A DNA stretch of 64,000 bases, from NCBI GenBank assembly GCA_009926625.1, contig RFON01000001.1:62001-126000 (forward strand). Reading direction: 5' to 3'. Every line of letters starts with the position of its first letter. The stretch's first letter is position 1. Under the pieces are notes generated by a model, which was given only the letters and a program-made list of their open reading frames with translations, ran no database searches and was not told the DNA's origin. This DNA comes from Planctomycetota bacterium. GTDB taxonomy: Bacteria; Planctomycetota; Phycisphaerae; Phycisphaerales; SM1A02. Made by a program: the position numbers and the translations under genes. Shown here piece by piece: positions 26,401 to 34,258 of this stretch.

Positions 26401-26685
26401 GCGCTGCTCGACAGCGGCGTGCACCCGGATGGAACGCGCATGGCCGTGGCGGGGCTCGTCACCATGCGACAGCGTCCATCGACTGCAAAGGGAATCGTGT
26501 TCATCACCATCGAAGATGAGAGTGGATCAGCGAATGTCATCGTGCGCCCCGCCGTGTGGGAGCGCCACCGCGTGATCGGCCGCATGGCGCACGCACTCGT
26601 GGTGCAAGGCGCACTGCAGCGTCGCGGCGAGGTCGTTCACATCATTGCATCGGAACTGGAGCCGGCAGTGCTTCGCTGGCGATGA
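23404..26685 (+). CDS. dnaE2: Error-prone DNA polymerase III alpha subunit DnaE2
   Basis: 1093 residues, normal for DnaE2 and shorter than replicative DnaE1. An N-terminal PHP domain (residues 1-260, starting near MSNFSFLEGASHPEELV) precedes the polymerase palm with catalytic PPDIDIDFEHERREEV near residue 400, fingers motifs (MQHPGGFVI, MKVDVLGLGMLT), and a C-terminal OB fold (AVAGLVTMRQRP, FITIEDESG). The C-terminal tau-binding region of DnaE1 is absent. It performs translesion synthesis in the SOS response together with ImuA and ImuB. Start ATG at 23404. Confidence 0.95.
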   Translation: MSATHAELDVMSNFSFLEGASHPEELVASASELGYESIAIADRCTLAGAVRAHVAARAHGIGLCIGARLTLWTGAPPVHRRTGGAAEEHTIEIAAFATDRASYAGLCRAITAGRRHECGDEAGVVRRTDWHLSLHDFLEHAAGLELIILPPQDLTLLSQSTLEVVRGIAARAHGRVSLAVLRAGEAEEHTRLRICVSLAQACGIPVVATQGIRFHVPRRRPLHEVLTAIRLGTTVAGIGLESLPNAERHLRSPSVLHERWRDLPHALTHARAIADRCRGFSLAELRYAYPRECSCGEPSQVRLQRLAEQGARERYPQGVPSDVHEQLLRELQLIDELHYAPYFLTVHDIVQDARRRGILCQGRGAAANSVVCYCLGVTAVDPARIRLLFERFISRERREPPDIDIDFEHERREEVIQGIYARYGRDRAALCAAVVCYRRRLALRETAKALGFSSDAITRLCNGLSHRSDDGDVRSIGFDPDAPSMRLLLALSAELEGFPRHLMQHPGGFVITDDMLCESVPIRNASMDARSMIEWDKDDIDAIGMMKVDVLGLGMLTCIRKALALAGQPVRAVDGGTTVRELALHQIPPDDPATHDMLCSADTVGVFQVESRAQMAMLPRLRPRNYYDLVIEVALVRPGPIQGDMVHPYLRRRAGLEHMEYPNDAVRKILERTLGVPLFQEQAMALAIVAAGFTPGEADELRRSIAAWKRSGPLLECFRQRLEGGMLARGYSRNFAAQVFTQIQGFAGYGFPESHSASFAHLVYASAWLRRHHIAAFTAALLNSQPMGFYAPSQIVQDARRHGVEVRPIDILASDWDCTLEGGVMRSTVGLPPQSWGVGGPALRLGLRMVRGLAAADAQALLAVRGGAAARSSVEALQRASGVSAQALQLLARADALQGMGLRRQAALWQVQELGRMPPSLFSLAAIDAPRIKTDAHRCGSDLESSEGLFADPPRDELPCFSQAAEVAADYRQSGLSLKSHPLAFIRPALKRRGVTPCGALLDSGVHPDGTRMAVAGLVTMRQRPSTAKGIVFITIEDESGSANVIVRPAVWERHRVIGRMAHALVVQGALQRRGEVVHIIASELEPAVLRWR

Positions 26686-26709
26686 CTGCGTCAGCGTCCT
26701 GAGGGGGTG

Positions 26710-27990
26710 TCAACGCTGTGGTCGCCCGCGATTCGCCACGCGTGTCTGCAGCAGGATGTCCGTGGGACCGGCCACGCCGCTCGACACCTTCGTCTTCAGA
26801 CTGCACAGCGCCGTCACCGTCGCGAGGGTCGCCGAACCAGGGGGGGTCGGACGGAAGATGTTCAGTTCATGCGTGATCGGAATCCTCTGTTCCCAGTCCG
26901 CATCCGTCCCAAATCCACTCCATCGCTGCTCGAGAGGCGCACGAACTCCAACGCCGCCACGCACACGATCAGGATCGAACGGGATCCATCCACACTGCGG
27001 CAACCACACTTCGCCCCACACCGTCAGCGTCTTGTCCGAAGCACTCTGCATCGGCCCATCATCCTCGTTCGCAAGACCGATCACGACGCGCGCCGGCAGT
27101 CCAGCCGAACGCAGCAGCGCGACGCAGATGCAGGTGAGATCGGCAACCGTACCTTGCTGCTCGCTGAGTGCCGTACTCGCACCGCGAACTTCGACTCCGC
27201 GCGTGAAAACACCCAGCGGGCTCCCTTGGCGAAAGTTCGGATTTCGCAGCGACTGGCTGCCTGCACGCACGCACGCCTTTGCAACAGCAAGCGGAGGCGC
27301 GTCAGCACCACACGCGGCGCGCACCGAATCCCGAAGCGGTCCGAGCATCGCATCGGCTGGGTCGATCCCAGCAGATGCAGCGCGCCAGCGTGCAAGTTCT
27401 GCTGGCCATGACTGGGGCCATCCGATCCCCATCGCCGCAGACTCATCGAGTGCGACCGAAAAGCACTCGACCGTCCACTCAAGGTCAAGCATCACCTGCA
27501 TGCCCGTATCAGGTCCGATGGGCAAGCCCATCGGTGTGCGGTCGACATCTGGAATGGGCACCTCGACCCGCGATTCAGCCCCTGGACGCTGCATGATCGT
27601 CAACGGAGTGAGCCTCGGCGCGATCGGCCTTTGGTTGATGTTCATCCGAGCAGCGAACGAACGAACATCCGCGACGGACCAAGTGTCGAGCAAGGTGACG
27701 GGAATCTGGATCGCCTCGGACACATTCTCGGGAACCACCAGCGGCGGCAGCGAAACGGTCAACTGCACTCCCCACACCCGAGAGGTGGTGCGGCGCAGCG
27801 CCCCGAGCGGCGGACGACCGTCGGGTGCGGAGGCCGGCTCTGTTTGCGCAAGCGGCAGCTCGAGCGGCGCCTCGACGCCTTGCGCCATGCCCGCCATGGT
27901 TGCCATGGCAGCCGCTGAAAACGCAAGCAGCCAGATCGATCCGCATCCCCGCGAGCGAGCGATTGCCACTCGACCAGCCATGGGCATCAT
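26710..27990 (-). CDS. Transglutaminase-fold exported protein lacking the catalytic residues
   Basis: 426 residues from the ATG at 27990 (ATGATG), overlapping the permease stop. A signal peptide (about 1-40) is followed by a region of no known fold and then a transglutaminase-like core. CVALLRSAGLPARVVIGL matches the ALLRAxGIPARxVxGY signature, and GEVWLPQCGWIPFDPD the HAWxEVYxPxxGWxxFDPT signature. In register, the usual active-site Cys is Val and the His is Thr or Val, while the Asp of the FDP motif is kept. It may be a binding protein rather than a protease or amidase. It is convergent with dnaE2. Confidence 0.75.
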   Translation of the reverse strand: MMPMAGRVAIARSRGCGSIWLLAFSAAAMATMAGMAQGVEAPLELPLAQTEPASAPDGRPPLGALRRTTSRVWGVQLTVSLPPLVVPENVSEAIQIPVTLLDTWSVADVRSFAARMNINQRPIAPRLTPLTIMQRPGAESRVEVPIPDVDRTPMGLPIGPDTGMQVMLDLEWTVECFSVALDESAAMGIGWPQSWPAELARWRAASAGIDPADAMLGPLRDSVRAACGADAPPLAVAKACVRAGSQSLRNPNFRQGSPLGVFTRGVEVRGASTALSEQQGTVADLTCICVALLRSAGLPARVVIGLANEDDGPMQSASDKTLTVWGEVWLPQCGWIPFDPDRVRGGVGVRAPLEQRWSGFGTDADWEQRIPITHELNIFRPTPPGSATLATVTALCSLKTKVSSGVAGPTDILLQTRVANRGRPQR

Positions 27991-28820
27991 GAGATGAAGA
28001 CCGTTCGCGCTCCGGTCACCAACAGGTAGAGCGTGCCGAAGAACTTCGCGAGCACGAGATTGATGATGATGATCGCGATGAAACTCGAGACGAAGCTTGC
28101 GGTGGCAGCGCGGCCGACCCCTTGCGCTCCCGCCGAACAATTGAACCCCTTGTAGCAAGAGATGAACCCTATGGCCCCGCCGAAGGCAATCGACTTCAGC
28201 AGTCCAGACACTGGATCCCACCACTCGAGCACCAGAGCCGTGAAATACCAATAGTCGGCGCTTGGGACGCCGTACACACCGACCGTCACGAACCACGCCC
28301 CCCATGCACCGAGCAAGTCGGAGTAGATCGTCAGGAGGGGGGTCATGATGATGCAGGCGACAACCCGAGGCGCCACAAGGATGCGAAGCGGATCGGCATC
28401 CATGGCGCGCATCGCATCCAACTGTTCGGTCACGGCCATCGTTCCAAGCTCTGCCGCCAGAGCGCCACCCACTCGACCAGCAACCATCACGGCAGCCAGC
28501 ACGGGCCCAATCTGCTTGGTGACAGAGATGTTGATGACGCTTCCAAGCCGCGACTCTTGGCCGAGCGCGGCGAACTGCGCAAACCCCTCGAGCGCCAAGA
28601 TCATGCCAATGAACGCGCCTGTGATGGCAACGACTGGGATGCTTGCCACGCCAACGGCGTAGAGTTGCGGCCCAAGGAGCGACCACCGAAGGCAGCGGGC
28701 GGGAGCCGCCACGAAGCGCGCACTCACATCACCCACAAACCTGACGAATCGACCGAATTCGCTCGTCGAGTCGCGTACGAACCAGCCAAAGCGCGCAATC
28801 TCTTGGTACACAGGCTGCAC
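27987..28820 (-). CDS. mlaE: MlaE-family ABC transporter permease
   Basis: 277 residues from a GTG at 28820. About six helices show the MlaE signatures: the EFGRFVRFVGD interface helix, AITGAFIGMILALEGF, the EQLDAMRAMDADPLRILVAPRV coupling motif, and the GFNCSAGAQGVGRAATASFV loop. MlaE transports phospholipids between outer and inner membrane with an ATPase (MlaF) and an MCE protein (MlaD); neither is in the window. Start of the coupled gene downstream overlaps its stop. Confidence 0.92.
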   Translation of the reverse strand: MQPVYQEIARFGWFVRDSTSEFGRFVRFVGDVSARFVAAPARCLRWSLLGPQLYAVGVASIPVVAITGAFIGMILALEGFAQFAALGQESRLGSVINISVTKQIGPVLAAVMVAGRVGGALAAELGTMAVTEQLDAMRAMDADPLRILVAPRVVACIIMTPLLTIYSDLLGAWGAWFVTVGVYGVPSADYWYFTALVLEWWDPVSGLLKSIAFGGAIGFISCYKGFNCSAGAQGVGRAATASFVSSFIAIIIINLVLAKFFGTLYLLVTGARTVFIS

Positions 28821-28898
28821 CGTTGTTACGGTAGCAGTTTCTCCAGAACAGACTTGCCGAGAAACAGTTCGCGTGTGTGCCGTGAACCTCCGTGAACC

Positions 28899-31169
28899 TC
28901 AAGGAGGGCAGACGCCCCAAGCCGCGAGCAGGGCCGTCAGGTCTGATCCACCGACGATTCCATCATTGTCAATGTCGCCTGTGCCAGAGTTGGCCCAGTT
29001 GGCAAGCATGATGGTGAGGTCCGTGGCATCAACATTGCCCGACGCATTGAGATCGCCAGTGCAGGATGCCTCTTCGCAGTCCTGACCGTCAACGCCCGGC
29101 GTCTCATTGCCGGCAGCCTGGTTGTCTTCAACAATGAACAAACCGATGTTCCAACAGCCAGTGTCTTGGCAGCGCCAGATATGACCAGGGACATACGGTC
29201 CATCAGGCCCAATCCGATTTGGACCATAGGCATATTCGGTGCCTGACGGAGGAACGACCGACGACTCGATCAGCGCGATCGTGTCCACGACCTCGACCCA
29301 TGGCGTGAGGTCGAACTGACCATCGTCGTTCGTGTCGAGATCTCCGCCGAGCGTTCCAGTCCAGCCACGAACGAGCATGATGGTGATGTTGTCGCTGTTC
29401 TCGATCCAATCGCTCGCAAGGTTCGCGCCGCCCGTGCCTCCGCCATTGCCAACATCGGGATTGACGGCTGGATTGCCAACAAGCAGGGTTCCGTCGGTCG
29501 GGATCGCGAAGCCCGCGAGCGAACGAACGCGCTCGACCACTCCGCTTCCGAGCGTCGACGCTCCGTCGCCGATGATCACGATGGAAAGGCCAGTGAGCCC
29601 CGCGCCTGGAGTGCCCGAAAGTTCAATGAACTCCAGGGTGTCGGTGCCTGTCATGTCGATGCGGATTTCGTTCAGGCGAACGTCGCCGGACTCGCAAGAA
29701 CTGGTCGAGGTCGAGCATGTCGTCGCGGCTTGAGTGACGCAATCGGCGTCCCAACCAGTCGAGCAGCATGTTGGATCGACCAAGCAAACGGCGGTGCAGC
29801 AGTTGACATCCTCACAGTAGGGATTCGCATGCGGAACCGTGCAAAGCCCGGTGCCTGCTTCACCGCACTCAAACACTGCCCCCGCGCTGCAAGCGCGGTT
29901 GGGACCACCGGGGGTGTCGCCACCCGCCGCGAAATCGAACGCGCCGACTCGCCACTCGCCACTTGGTTCGCAGCGGTACGCGTGACCCGCACTGTAGGTG
30001 CCCGTGAGGGTGACATCGGCTGGGATGAGGTCCGTCGCATAGCTGCAGTCAGTGTCGTAATAGCCCATCACCACGATGCTGCAAACGACCTCGGTCCAAG
30101 GCGCTGCATCCAAGGTGCAGTTCCCGTCAACATCGAGGTCCGCGCCGAGTGCCCCAGTCCAACCCCGCACCACCAGATGGGTGCGGCGGGTTGAGTTGTC
30201 CTCGAACTTCAGACCGTCGGCCTCGGTGACGAAATCCACCTCGGAGATCGTGGTGGTTGGCTCGGCGATCACCAGATATCCGTCGCTTGGAATCACTGCT
30301 CCGTCGAGAGCCAATGCCATTTCCACGACGCCCTGGTAATCGGCTGGAAGTGTCGCAGTTGCCGCCTGATCACCGAGCACCACATAGGTGAGCCCCACCA
30401 ATGAGCTGCCAGGTGTTCCCGTGAACTCGATGTATTCGTTGTTGTCGTCACCAGGCATCTTGGTGCGAAGTTCGCTGAACACCAAGGTGCCGCCACCACC
30501 GCCGCCGCCACAGGTGGGATTGGACTCGCCGGCCGTGTCTGCCGGGTCCGCTGGATCGCTCACGCCAACATTCCAATTGTTGTTGTTGGAGCATCGCCAG
30601 ATGTGCGCAGGCGTCGCCGATCCTGCGGGTCCGACGCGGGTCGCCGAGTAAACAAAGTCGCTTGTGACGCCATCTGGTGCAGAGGTCGACACCAGCGCAA
30701 CGGAGTCGAGCAGCCCGCTCCACGGCGTCACATCGATTGTTCCGTCGAAGTTCGTATCGATGGTTTGCCCGTCAACGCCCGTGAACGCAGACACCAGAAG
30801 GAAGGTGACATTGTCGGGGTTCTCGAGGTTCATCACTGCCACTTGGTCGGGAGTGCCGAACTGGTAGGTGGACTCCGCCACAACGAACACGCCCGATGCG
30901 CCGATCGTTCCCTGCAGAGCAACCACTGCTTCAATCTTGCCGTTCTGCGCTGGTGGCGCTGCGAAGTCGTCGTCACCGACCACCACAACGAAGAGCCCCG
31001 CGAGCGATGTGCCGGCTGCCCCACGAACTTCGATGTATTCGCTCAGGTCGAGCCCTGGCTGGTCAACGCGAATCTCACTGAAGGAAACCTGAGCAAGGGC
31101 ATCCGAGCCCAGCACACAGGAAGCGGCAACTGCACAGGACACGATCGACCGATTCATTCGGGGGGTCAT
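28899..31169 (-). CDS. Secreted protein with three lamin-tail-like domains, a Cys-rich module and dockerin-like repeats
   Basis: 756 residues from the ATG at 31169 (MTPRMNRS; a second ATG lies at 31157). GGAGAAAG (31177-31184) sits 7 bases upstream. The signal peptide spans residues 1-26. Three repeats begin VSFSEIRVDQPG, LVFSELRTKMPG and VRLNEIRIDMTG, each continuing to EYIE or EFIE, a GxxGxSLxGL-type turn and VVVGDD-like strands, which resembles lamin-tail domains. A Cys-rich module like those in the protein at 624-3302 lies before the third repeat. The C-terminus carries two dockerin-like loops (GDLNASGNVDATDLT, GDIDNDGIVGGSDLT). No enzyme motif is visible; an extracellular structural role is inferred. 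Confidence 0.85.
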   Translation of the reverse strand: MTPRMNRSIVSCAVAASCVLGSDALAQVSFSEIRVDQPGLDLSEYIEVRGAAGTSLAGLFVVVVGDDDFAAPPAQNGKIEAVVALQGTIGASGVFVVAESTYQFGTPDQVAVMNLENPDNVTFLLVSAFTGVDGQTIDTNFDGTIDVTPWSGLLDSVALVSTSAPDGVTSDFVYSATRVGPAGSATPAHIWRCSNNNNWNVGVSDPADPADTAGESNPTCGGGGGGGTLVFSELRTKMPGDDNNEYIEFTGTPGSSLVGLTYVVLGDQAATATLPADYQGVVEMALALDGAVIPSDGYLVIAEPTTTISEVDFVTEADGLKFEDNSTRRTHLVVRGWTGALGADLDVDGNCTLDAAPWTEVVCSIVVMGYYDTDCSYATDLIPADVTLTGTYSAGHAYRCEPSGEWRVGAFDFAAGGDTPGGPNRACSAGAVFECGEAGTGLCTVPHANPYCEDVNCCTAVCLVDPTCCSTGWDADCVTQAATTCSTSTSSCESGDVRLNEIRIDMTGTDTLEFIELSGTPGAGLTGLSIVIIGDGASTLGSGVVERVRSLAGFAIPTDGTLLVGNPAVNPDVGNGGGTGGANLASDWIENSDNITIMLVRGWTGTLGGDLDTNDDGQFDLTPWVEVVDTIALIESSVVPPSGTEYAYGPNRIGPDGPYVPGHIWRCQDTGCWNIGLFIVEDNQAAGNETPGVDGQDCEEASCTGDLNASGNVDATDLTIMLANWANSGTGDIDNDGIVGGSDLTALLAAWGVCPP

Positions 31170-31248
31170 AAAAAGTCTTTCTCCGTACCGCAGGGGGGGG
31201 ATTCGAGGACAACAAAAACTGGCGCGAACGAGCGGGTAACCAACCGAC

Positions 31249-31272
31249 CTCCGTGACCCACGGGTCATGGAG
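31249..31272. promoter_or_regulatory. Long palindrome in a leader region
   Basis: CTCCGTGACCC-AC-GGGTCATGGAG is an 11-bp inverted repeat with one G-T pair and a 2-base centre. It lies about 80-100 bases before the lamin-tail-like gene start and beyond the stop of the OmpA-type gene. It has no following T tract on the minus strand, so an operator is more likely than a terminator. Confidence 0.45.
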
Positions 31273-31428
31273 ACCACAACTACAGACCCCAATCTAGTCC
31301 CAAACAGAGGACAATGCCATTTAAATTGCGCAAATTTGAGGAGCCGAGGCACCCAACACCAAAGGCAGGAGGGTTCCTCGATTCGTACGAACCTCCTCCG
31401 AACCTGCCGCCGGAACTACCCCACGAAC

Positions 31429-32316
31429 CTATTTAGTCGGTTCATCATCGACTGTTTTGGGTGCAACTGCGGGGGTTGCTGCTGCGGGAGCGGAAGTCGA
31501 TGGCTCCACGGCCATTGAGGTTGGGACGAAGTACGGCATCAGATAAACGTCGACGCGTCGATTCTGCGCAGCACCGCTCGGACCATTGGCAACGAGCGGC
31601 CGATACTCGCCGTAACCAGCAATCAGGAACCTGTTCGCCGAAACACCGTCCTTATTGAGCGCATCGCGAACAGCGATGGCGCGGTGTGCCGACAAGTGCA
31701 TGTTGGTCGGGTGCTGAGCCGCTGACTTTCGAATCGGGACATTGTCCGTGTGCCCGACGACCACAACCTCGAACGGAGCCGCATCAGAGGAGTTGAGAAT
31801 CGGCGCAAGGGCCTTCAGTGCCGCGACTGCACTGGGCTTCAGCCCAACCGATCCTGGGTCAAAGGTGAAATCGGCAGCGAAACGAATCATCCCCCGACGC
31901 TCGTCGAACTGGAGCAAATCCGGATACATCGCCGCGAGCGCGAGGAGCGACTTGTTCAGTTCATCTGGAAGTGGACCACCGCTCATGTTGCCGACCTTCT
32001 TCAGCAACTCCTCATAGTCGGCGAGCAACTTGTCAACATCAACATTCTGCCCCTTGCGCAGCGCGTCGAGCGATGCAAGATCACCCGAGGCTTGCGCCAA
32101 CTGCGATCGAAGTCGCGACTCGTTGGCGCGGCAGGTGTCAAGATCGCCTTGCGTTCGAAGCAACTGCTGCTGCTGCGAGCGATAGGCAAGTTCCAGATCG
32201 TTGTACTTTTCCTGCGGCACACATCCCGGCAGCACGGCAAGCGCCAGTGCCGAAACAGCAAGTGCGGTCAGGGATGAAGAGCGAGTGAGCCAAGTCGACG
32301 CGTCCATTGCGTTCAT
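31429..32316 (-). CDS. OmpA/MotB-type peptidoglycan-binding lipoprotein
   Basis: 295 residues from the ATG at 32316. A signal peptide ends in the lipobox LPGC, so the protein is probably lipidated. A coiled-coil-like segment rich in Gln, Arg and Leu (about 38-95) leads to an OmpA C-terminal domain with FTFDPGS, VVVVGHTDNVPIR, NMHLSAHRAIAVRDAL and GYGEYRPLVANGPSGAAQNRRVDVYL, which binds peptidoglycan. A low-complexity Ala-Pro tail follows. The TDN and NRRVD motifs are intact. It likely tethers outer layers to the cell wall; similar to MotB/OmpA proteins but without a MotB transmembrane helix. Confidence 0.9.
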   Translation of the reverse strand: MNAMDASTWLTRSSSLTALAVSALALAVLPGCVPQEKYNDLELAYRSQQQQLLRTQGDLDTCRANESRLRSQLAQASGDLASLDALRKGQNVDVDKLLADYEELLKKVGNMSGGPLPDELNKSLLALAAMYPDLLQFDERRGMIRFAADFTFDPGSVGLKPSAVAALKALAPILNSSDAAPFEVVVVGHTDNVPIRKSAAQHPTNMHLSAHRAIAVRDALNKDGVSANRFLIAGYGEYRPLVANGPSGAAQNRRVDVYLMPYFVPTSMAVEPSTSAPAAATPAVAPKTVDDEPTK

Positions 32317-32442
32317 AGGGGTAACCTCCGTGTTGAACAGGAGTATAGGGGAATGTCGCGTGCGATGGGGCGTTCGATGCGCGCAAGAGCCAATCTGAAC
32401 GAAATTTGGAAGGTTGTCGGCAGAATCCCGATAGAATGTGGT

Positions 32443-32883
32443 ATGGCAAGTTCCCCGAGTCTTGAGCCCGATGCGGCGGCAATCAAGGCAGCCGCTGGCC
32501 CGTACCCCATCGACGCCCTGCGCTTCGTGCAGGCGGGCTTCGGGCATGCAGCCAAGTCGGATGCCGAGTTGAAGGGACGCGCGGAATCCGTTTTGCTGAC
32601 CGAACTTGACCGCCCAGAGCGGCACATGAGCGGGCAGCACCTCTGCTTCCGCCTCGCTGAGTTCGCCATCGAGCAGTATGGACTCATGGCCCCGCTGGTC
32701 CTGAGACGCTGGAACATCGAGCGAACGGACGACTTCGGGCGAATCGTGTACGCGCTGATCGACCTTGGATACTTGCGCAAGTCGCCCGATGACTCGATCG
32801 ACGACTTCCGCGCCGTCTATGACTTCGCTGAGGTCTTTGGGGACGACCGCCTTCGCCAGTTTGTTGGCGGGACCGCCAACTGA
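32443..32883 (+). CDS. Small conserved protein, planctomycete/verrucomicrobial type
   Basis: 146 residues from the ATG at 32443. It contains PYPIDALRFVQAGFGH, GQHLCFRLAEFAIEQYG and DLGYLRKSPDDSIDDF. I recall this pattern from an uncharacterised family found mainly in Planctomycetes and Verrucomicrobia (named Minf_1886 in annotation), but I cannot confirm it here. It has no signal or membrane segment and is probably cytoplasmic. Its stop overlaps the start of the AI-2E family gene (TGATG), so the two are coupled. Function unknown. Confidence 0.8.
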   Translation: MASSPSLEPDAAAIKAAAGPYPIDALRFVQAGFGHAAKSDAELKGRAESVLLTELDRPERHMSGQHLCFRLAEFAIEQYGLMAPLVLRRWNIERTDDFGRIVYALIDLGYLRKSPDDSIDDFRAVYDFAEVFGDDRLRQFVGGTAN

Positions 32884-34244
32884 TGCTGCCATCTGACGGC
32901 AGCGATGAGCGCCCAACTTCGGGGCAGCCCAAGCCGATCCCGAATCTCGCTCGCCTCCACATTTGGCAGGTCCAAGCCTTCCGAGACTTGCTCGTGATCG
33001 CCGTGGTGGTTGGGGTGGTGTGGGCGGGCTATGCCCTCCGATTCGTCACGGTGCCATTGCTGCTGGCATTCCTGTTGGCCTACCTCGTCGAACCGCTCGT
33101 GCGGTGGATGTGCCGCGTGCTACGGATGTCGAGGAGTGTTGCAGTCACATCGCTGCTGGCCACATGTGGCGTTGCCATCGCGGCTGGACTGCTGTTGGTC
33201 GTTCCGACTGTAGTGAGGCAAGCGGAAGATGTGGTGGACAAACTCAAGGGGGGGCAGTTCGACGCTTGGATCGACAAGGCTGAAGCGGTCCTGCCGGCGG
33301 AGTACCGCGCCGAGGTCAAGCGGGTCCGCGCTTGGATTTCACTTGAGAAGAGTCCACTGCCGAGCCAAGGGAATGTGAATGCGCCAGATCAGCCCTCTGC
33401 AGAGGGTGCAAATGCCCCAGCGGGCGCGCCGTCGCCTGGCTCGGTTGCCACTCCACCGAGTGCAACAACGAGTGCCGCTGCAACGCCCCCGCCCACGGAC
33501 GCCAGTGCGGGAGAGATCACCGCGACTTTCTCGAAGGCCCTCCTGAGCCCAACAACCTACGACACGCTCGACAAGCTGGTCGGCCTGTCGGGACTGTTGT
33601 TCGCGGCGGTGCTCATCCCGTTCTACTTCTGGTTCTTCAGCGTGTCGTTCCCGTCCGCTGTTGAATTCCTTGGGAGCCTGGTGCCGAATGCCCAGCGCGA
33701 GCGTGTGTTTGAACTTGCTTCGGAGATGGATGCGGCGGTCGCAGGTTTCGTTCGCGGGCGAATCCTGATCGCGCTTGGGATGGGCGTGATGTTCGCCATC
33801 GGTTGGTGGATCAATGGTGTTCCGTATGCGCTGACGCTTGGAATGCTCGCAGGGGTGCTGTCGATTGCGCCGTATCTCGGAATCGTGGTGCTCGTGCCGG
33901 CGATCGGACTGCTCGCTGCGCAGCAACTACAGATTGCCGATGAGTCGCAGCGGCTCGCCTGGTACTGGATCTTTGGCGGACCGCCGCTGGTGTATGTGAT
34001 TGTTCAGTCGATCGAGGGCTATGTCCTGACGCCGATCTTTTCTGGGAAGGCAACCAACCTCGGCCCGGTGTCCATCTTCGTGGCGGTCCTCGCAGGGGCA
34101 AGCGTGGCCGGGCTCTACGGGATGTTGCTGGCGATTCCCACCGCAGCCTGTGCCAAGATTCTCGTTCGCGAAACCGTGATGCCGTCGCTGCGGCGTTGGA
34201 CCGAAGGCAAGTCGTCGGACTTCCTCCCGCTTGACCGAGAGTGA
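32883..34244 (+). CDS. AI-2E family membrane protein
   Basis: 453 residues with about eight helices. The N-terminal pair (VIAVVVGVVWAGYAL, VPLLLAFLLAYLVEPLVRWM) and the C-terminal bundle (GVPYALTLGMLAGVLSIAPYLG, EGYVLTPIFSGKATNLGPVSIFVAV) match the AI-2E/PerM family of exporters and antiporters. Between helices 3 and 4 is an Ala-Pro-Thr-rich insertion (about residues 160-210) not usual for the family. Substrate is unknown. Convergent with ffh. Confidence 0.88.
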   Translation: MLPSDGSDERPTSGQPKPIPNLARLHIWQVQAFRDLLVIAVVVGVVWAGYALRFVTVPLLLAFLLAYLVEPLVRWMCRVLRMSRSVAVTSLLATCGVAIAAGLLLVVPTVVRQAEDVVDKLKGGQFDAWIDKAEAVLPAEYRAEVKRVRAWISLEKSPLPSQGNVNAPDQPSAEGANAPAGAPSPGSVATPPSATTSAAATPPPTDASAGEITATFSKALLSPTTYDTLDKLVGLSGLLFAAVLIPFYFWFFSVSFPSAVEFLGSLVPNAQRERVFELASEMDAAVAGFVRGRILIALGMGVMFAIGWWINGVPYALTLGMLAGVLSIAPYLGIVVLVPAIGLLAAQQLQIADESQRLAWYWIFGGPPLVYVIVQSIEGYVLTPIFSGKATNLGPVSIFVAVLAGASVAGLYGMLLAIPTAACAKILVRETVMPSLRRWTEGKSSDFLPLDRE

Positions 34245-34258
34245 TTCGCCCGAGGGAG

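Noticed and set aside
21049-26685. imuA-imuB-dnaE2 as a new system
   Set aside because: This is the known inducible mutasome cassette; only the operator candidates before it are worth a second look.
26645-27997. 450-codon plus-strand frame opposite the transglutaminase-fold gene
   Set aside because: Ser/Thr/Arg-rich shadow; the minus-strand frame has a signal peptide and fold signatures.
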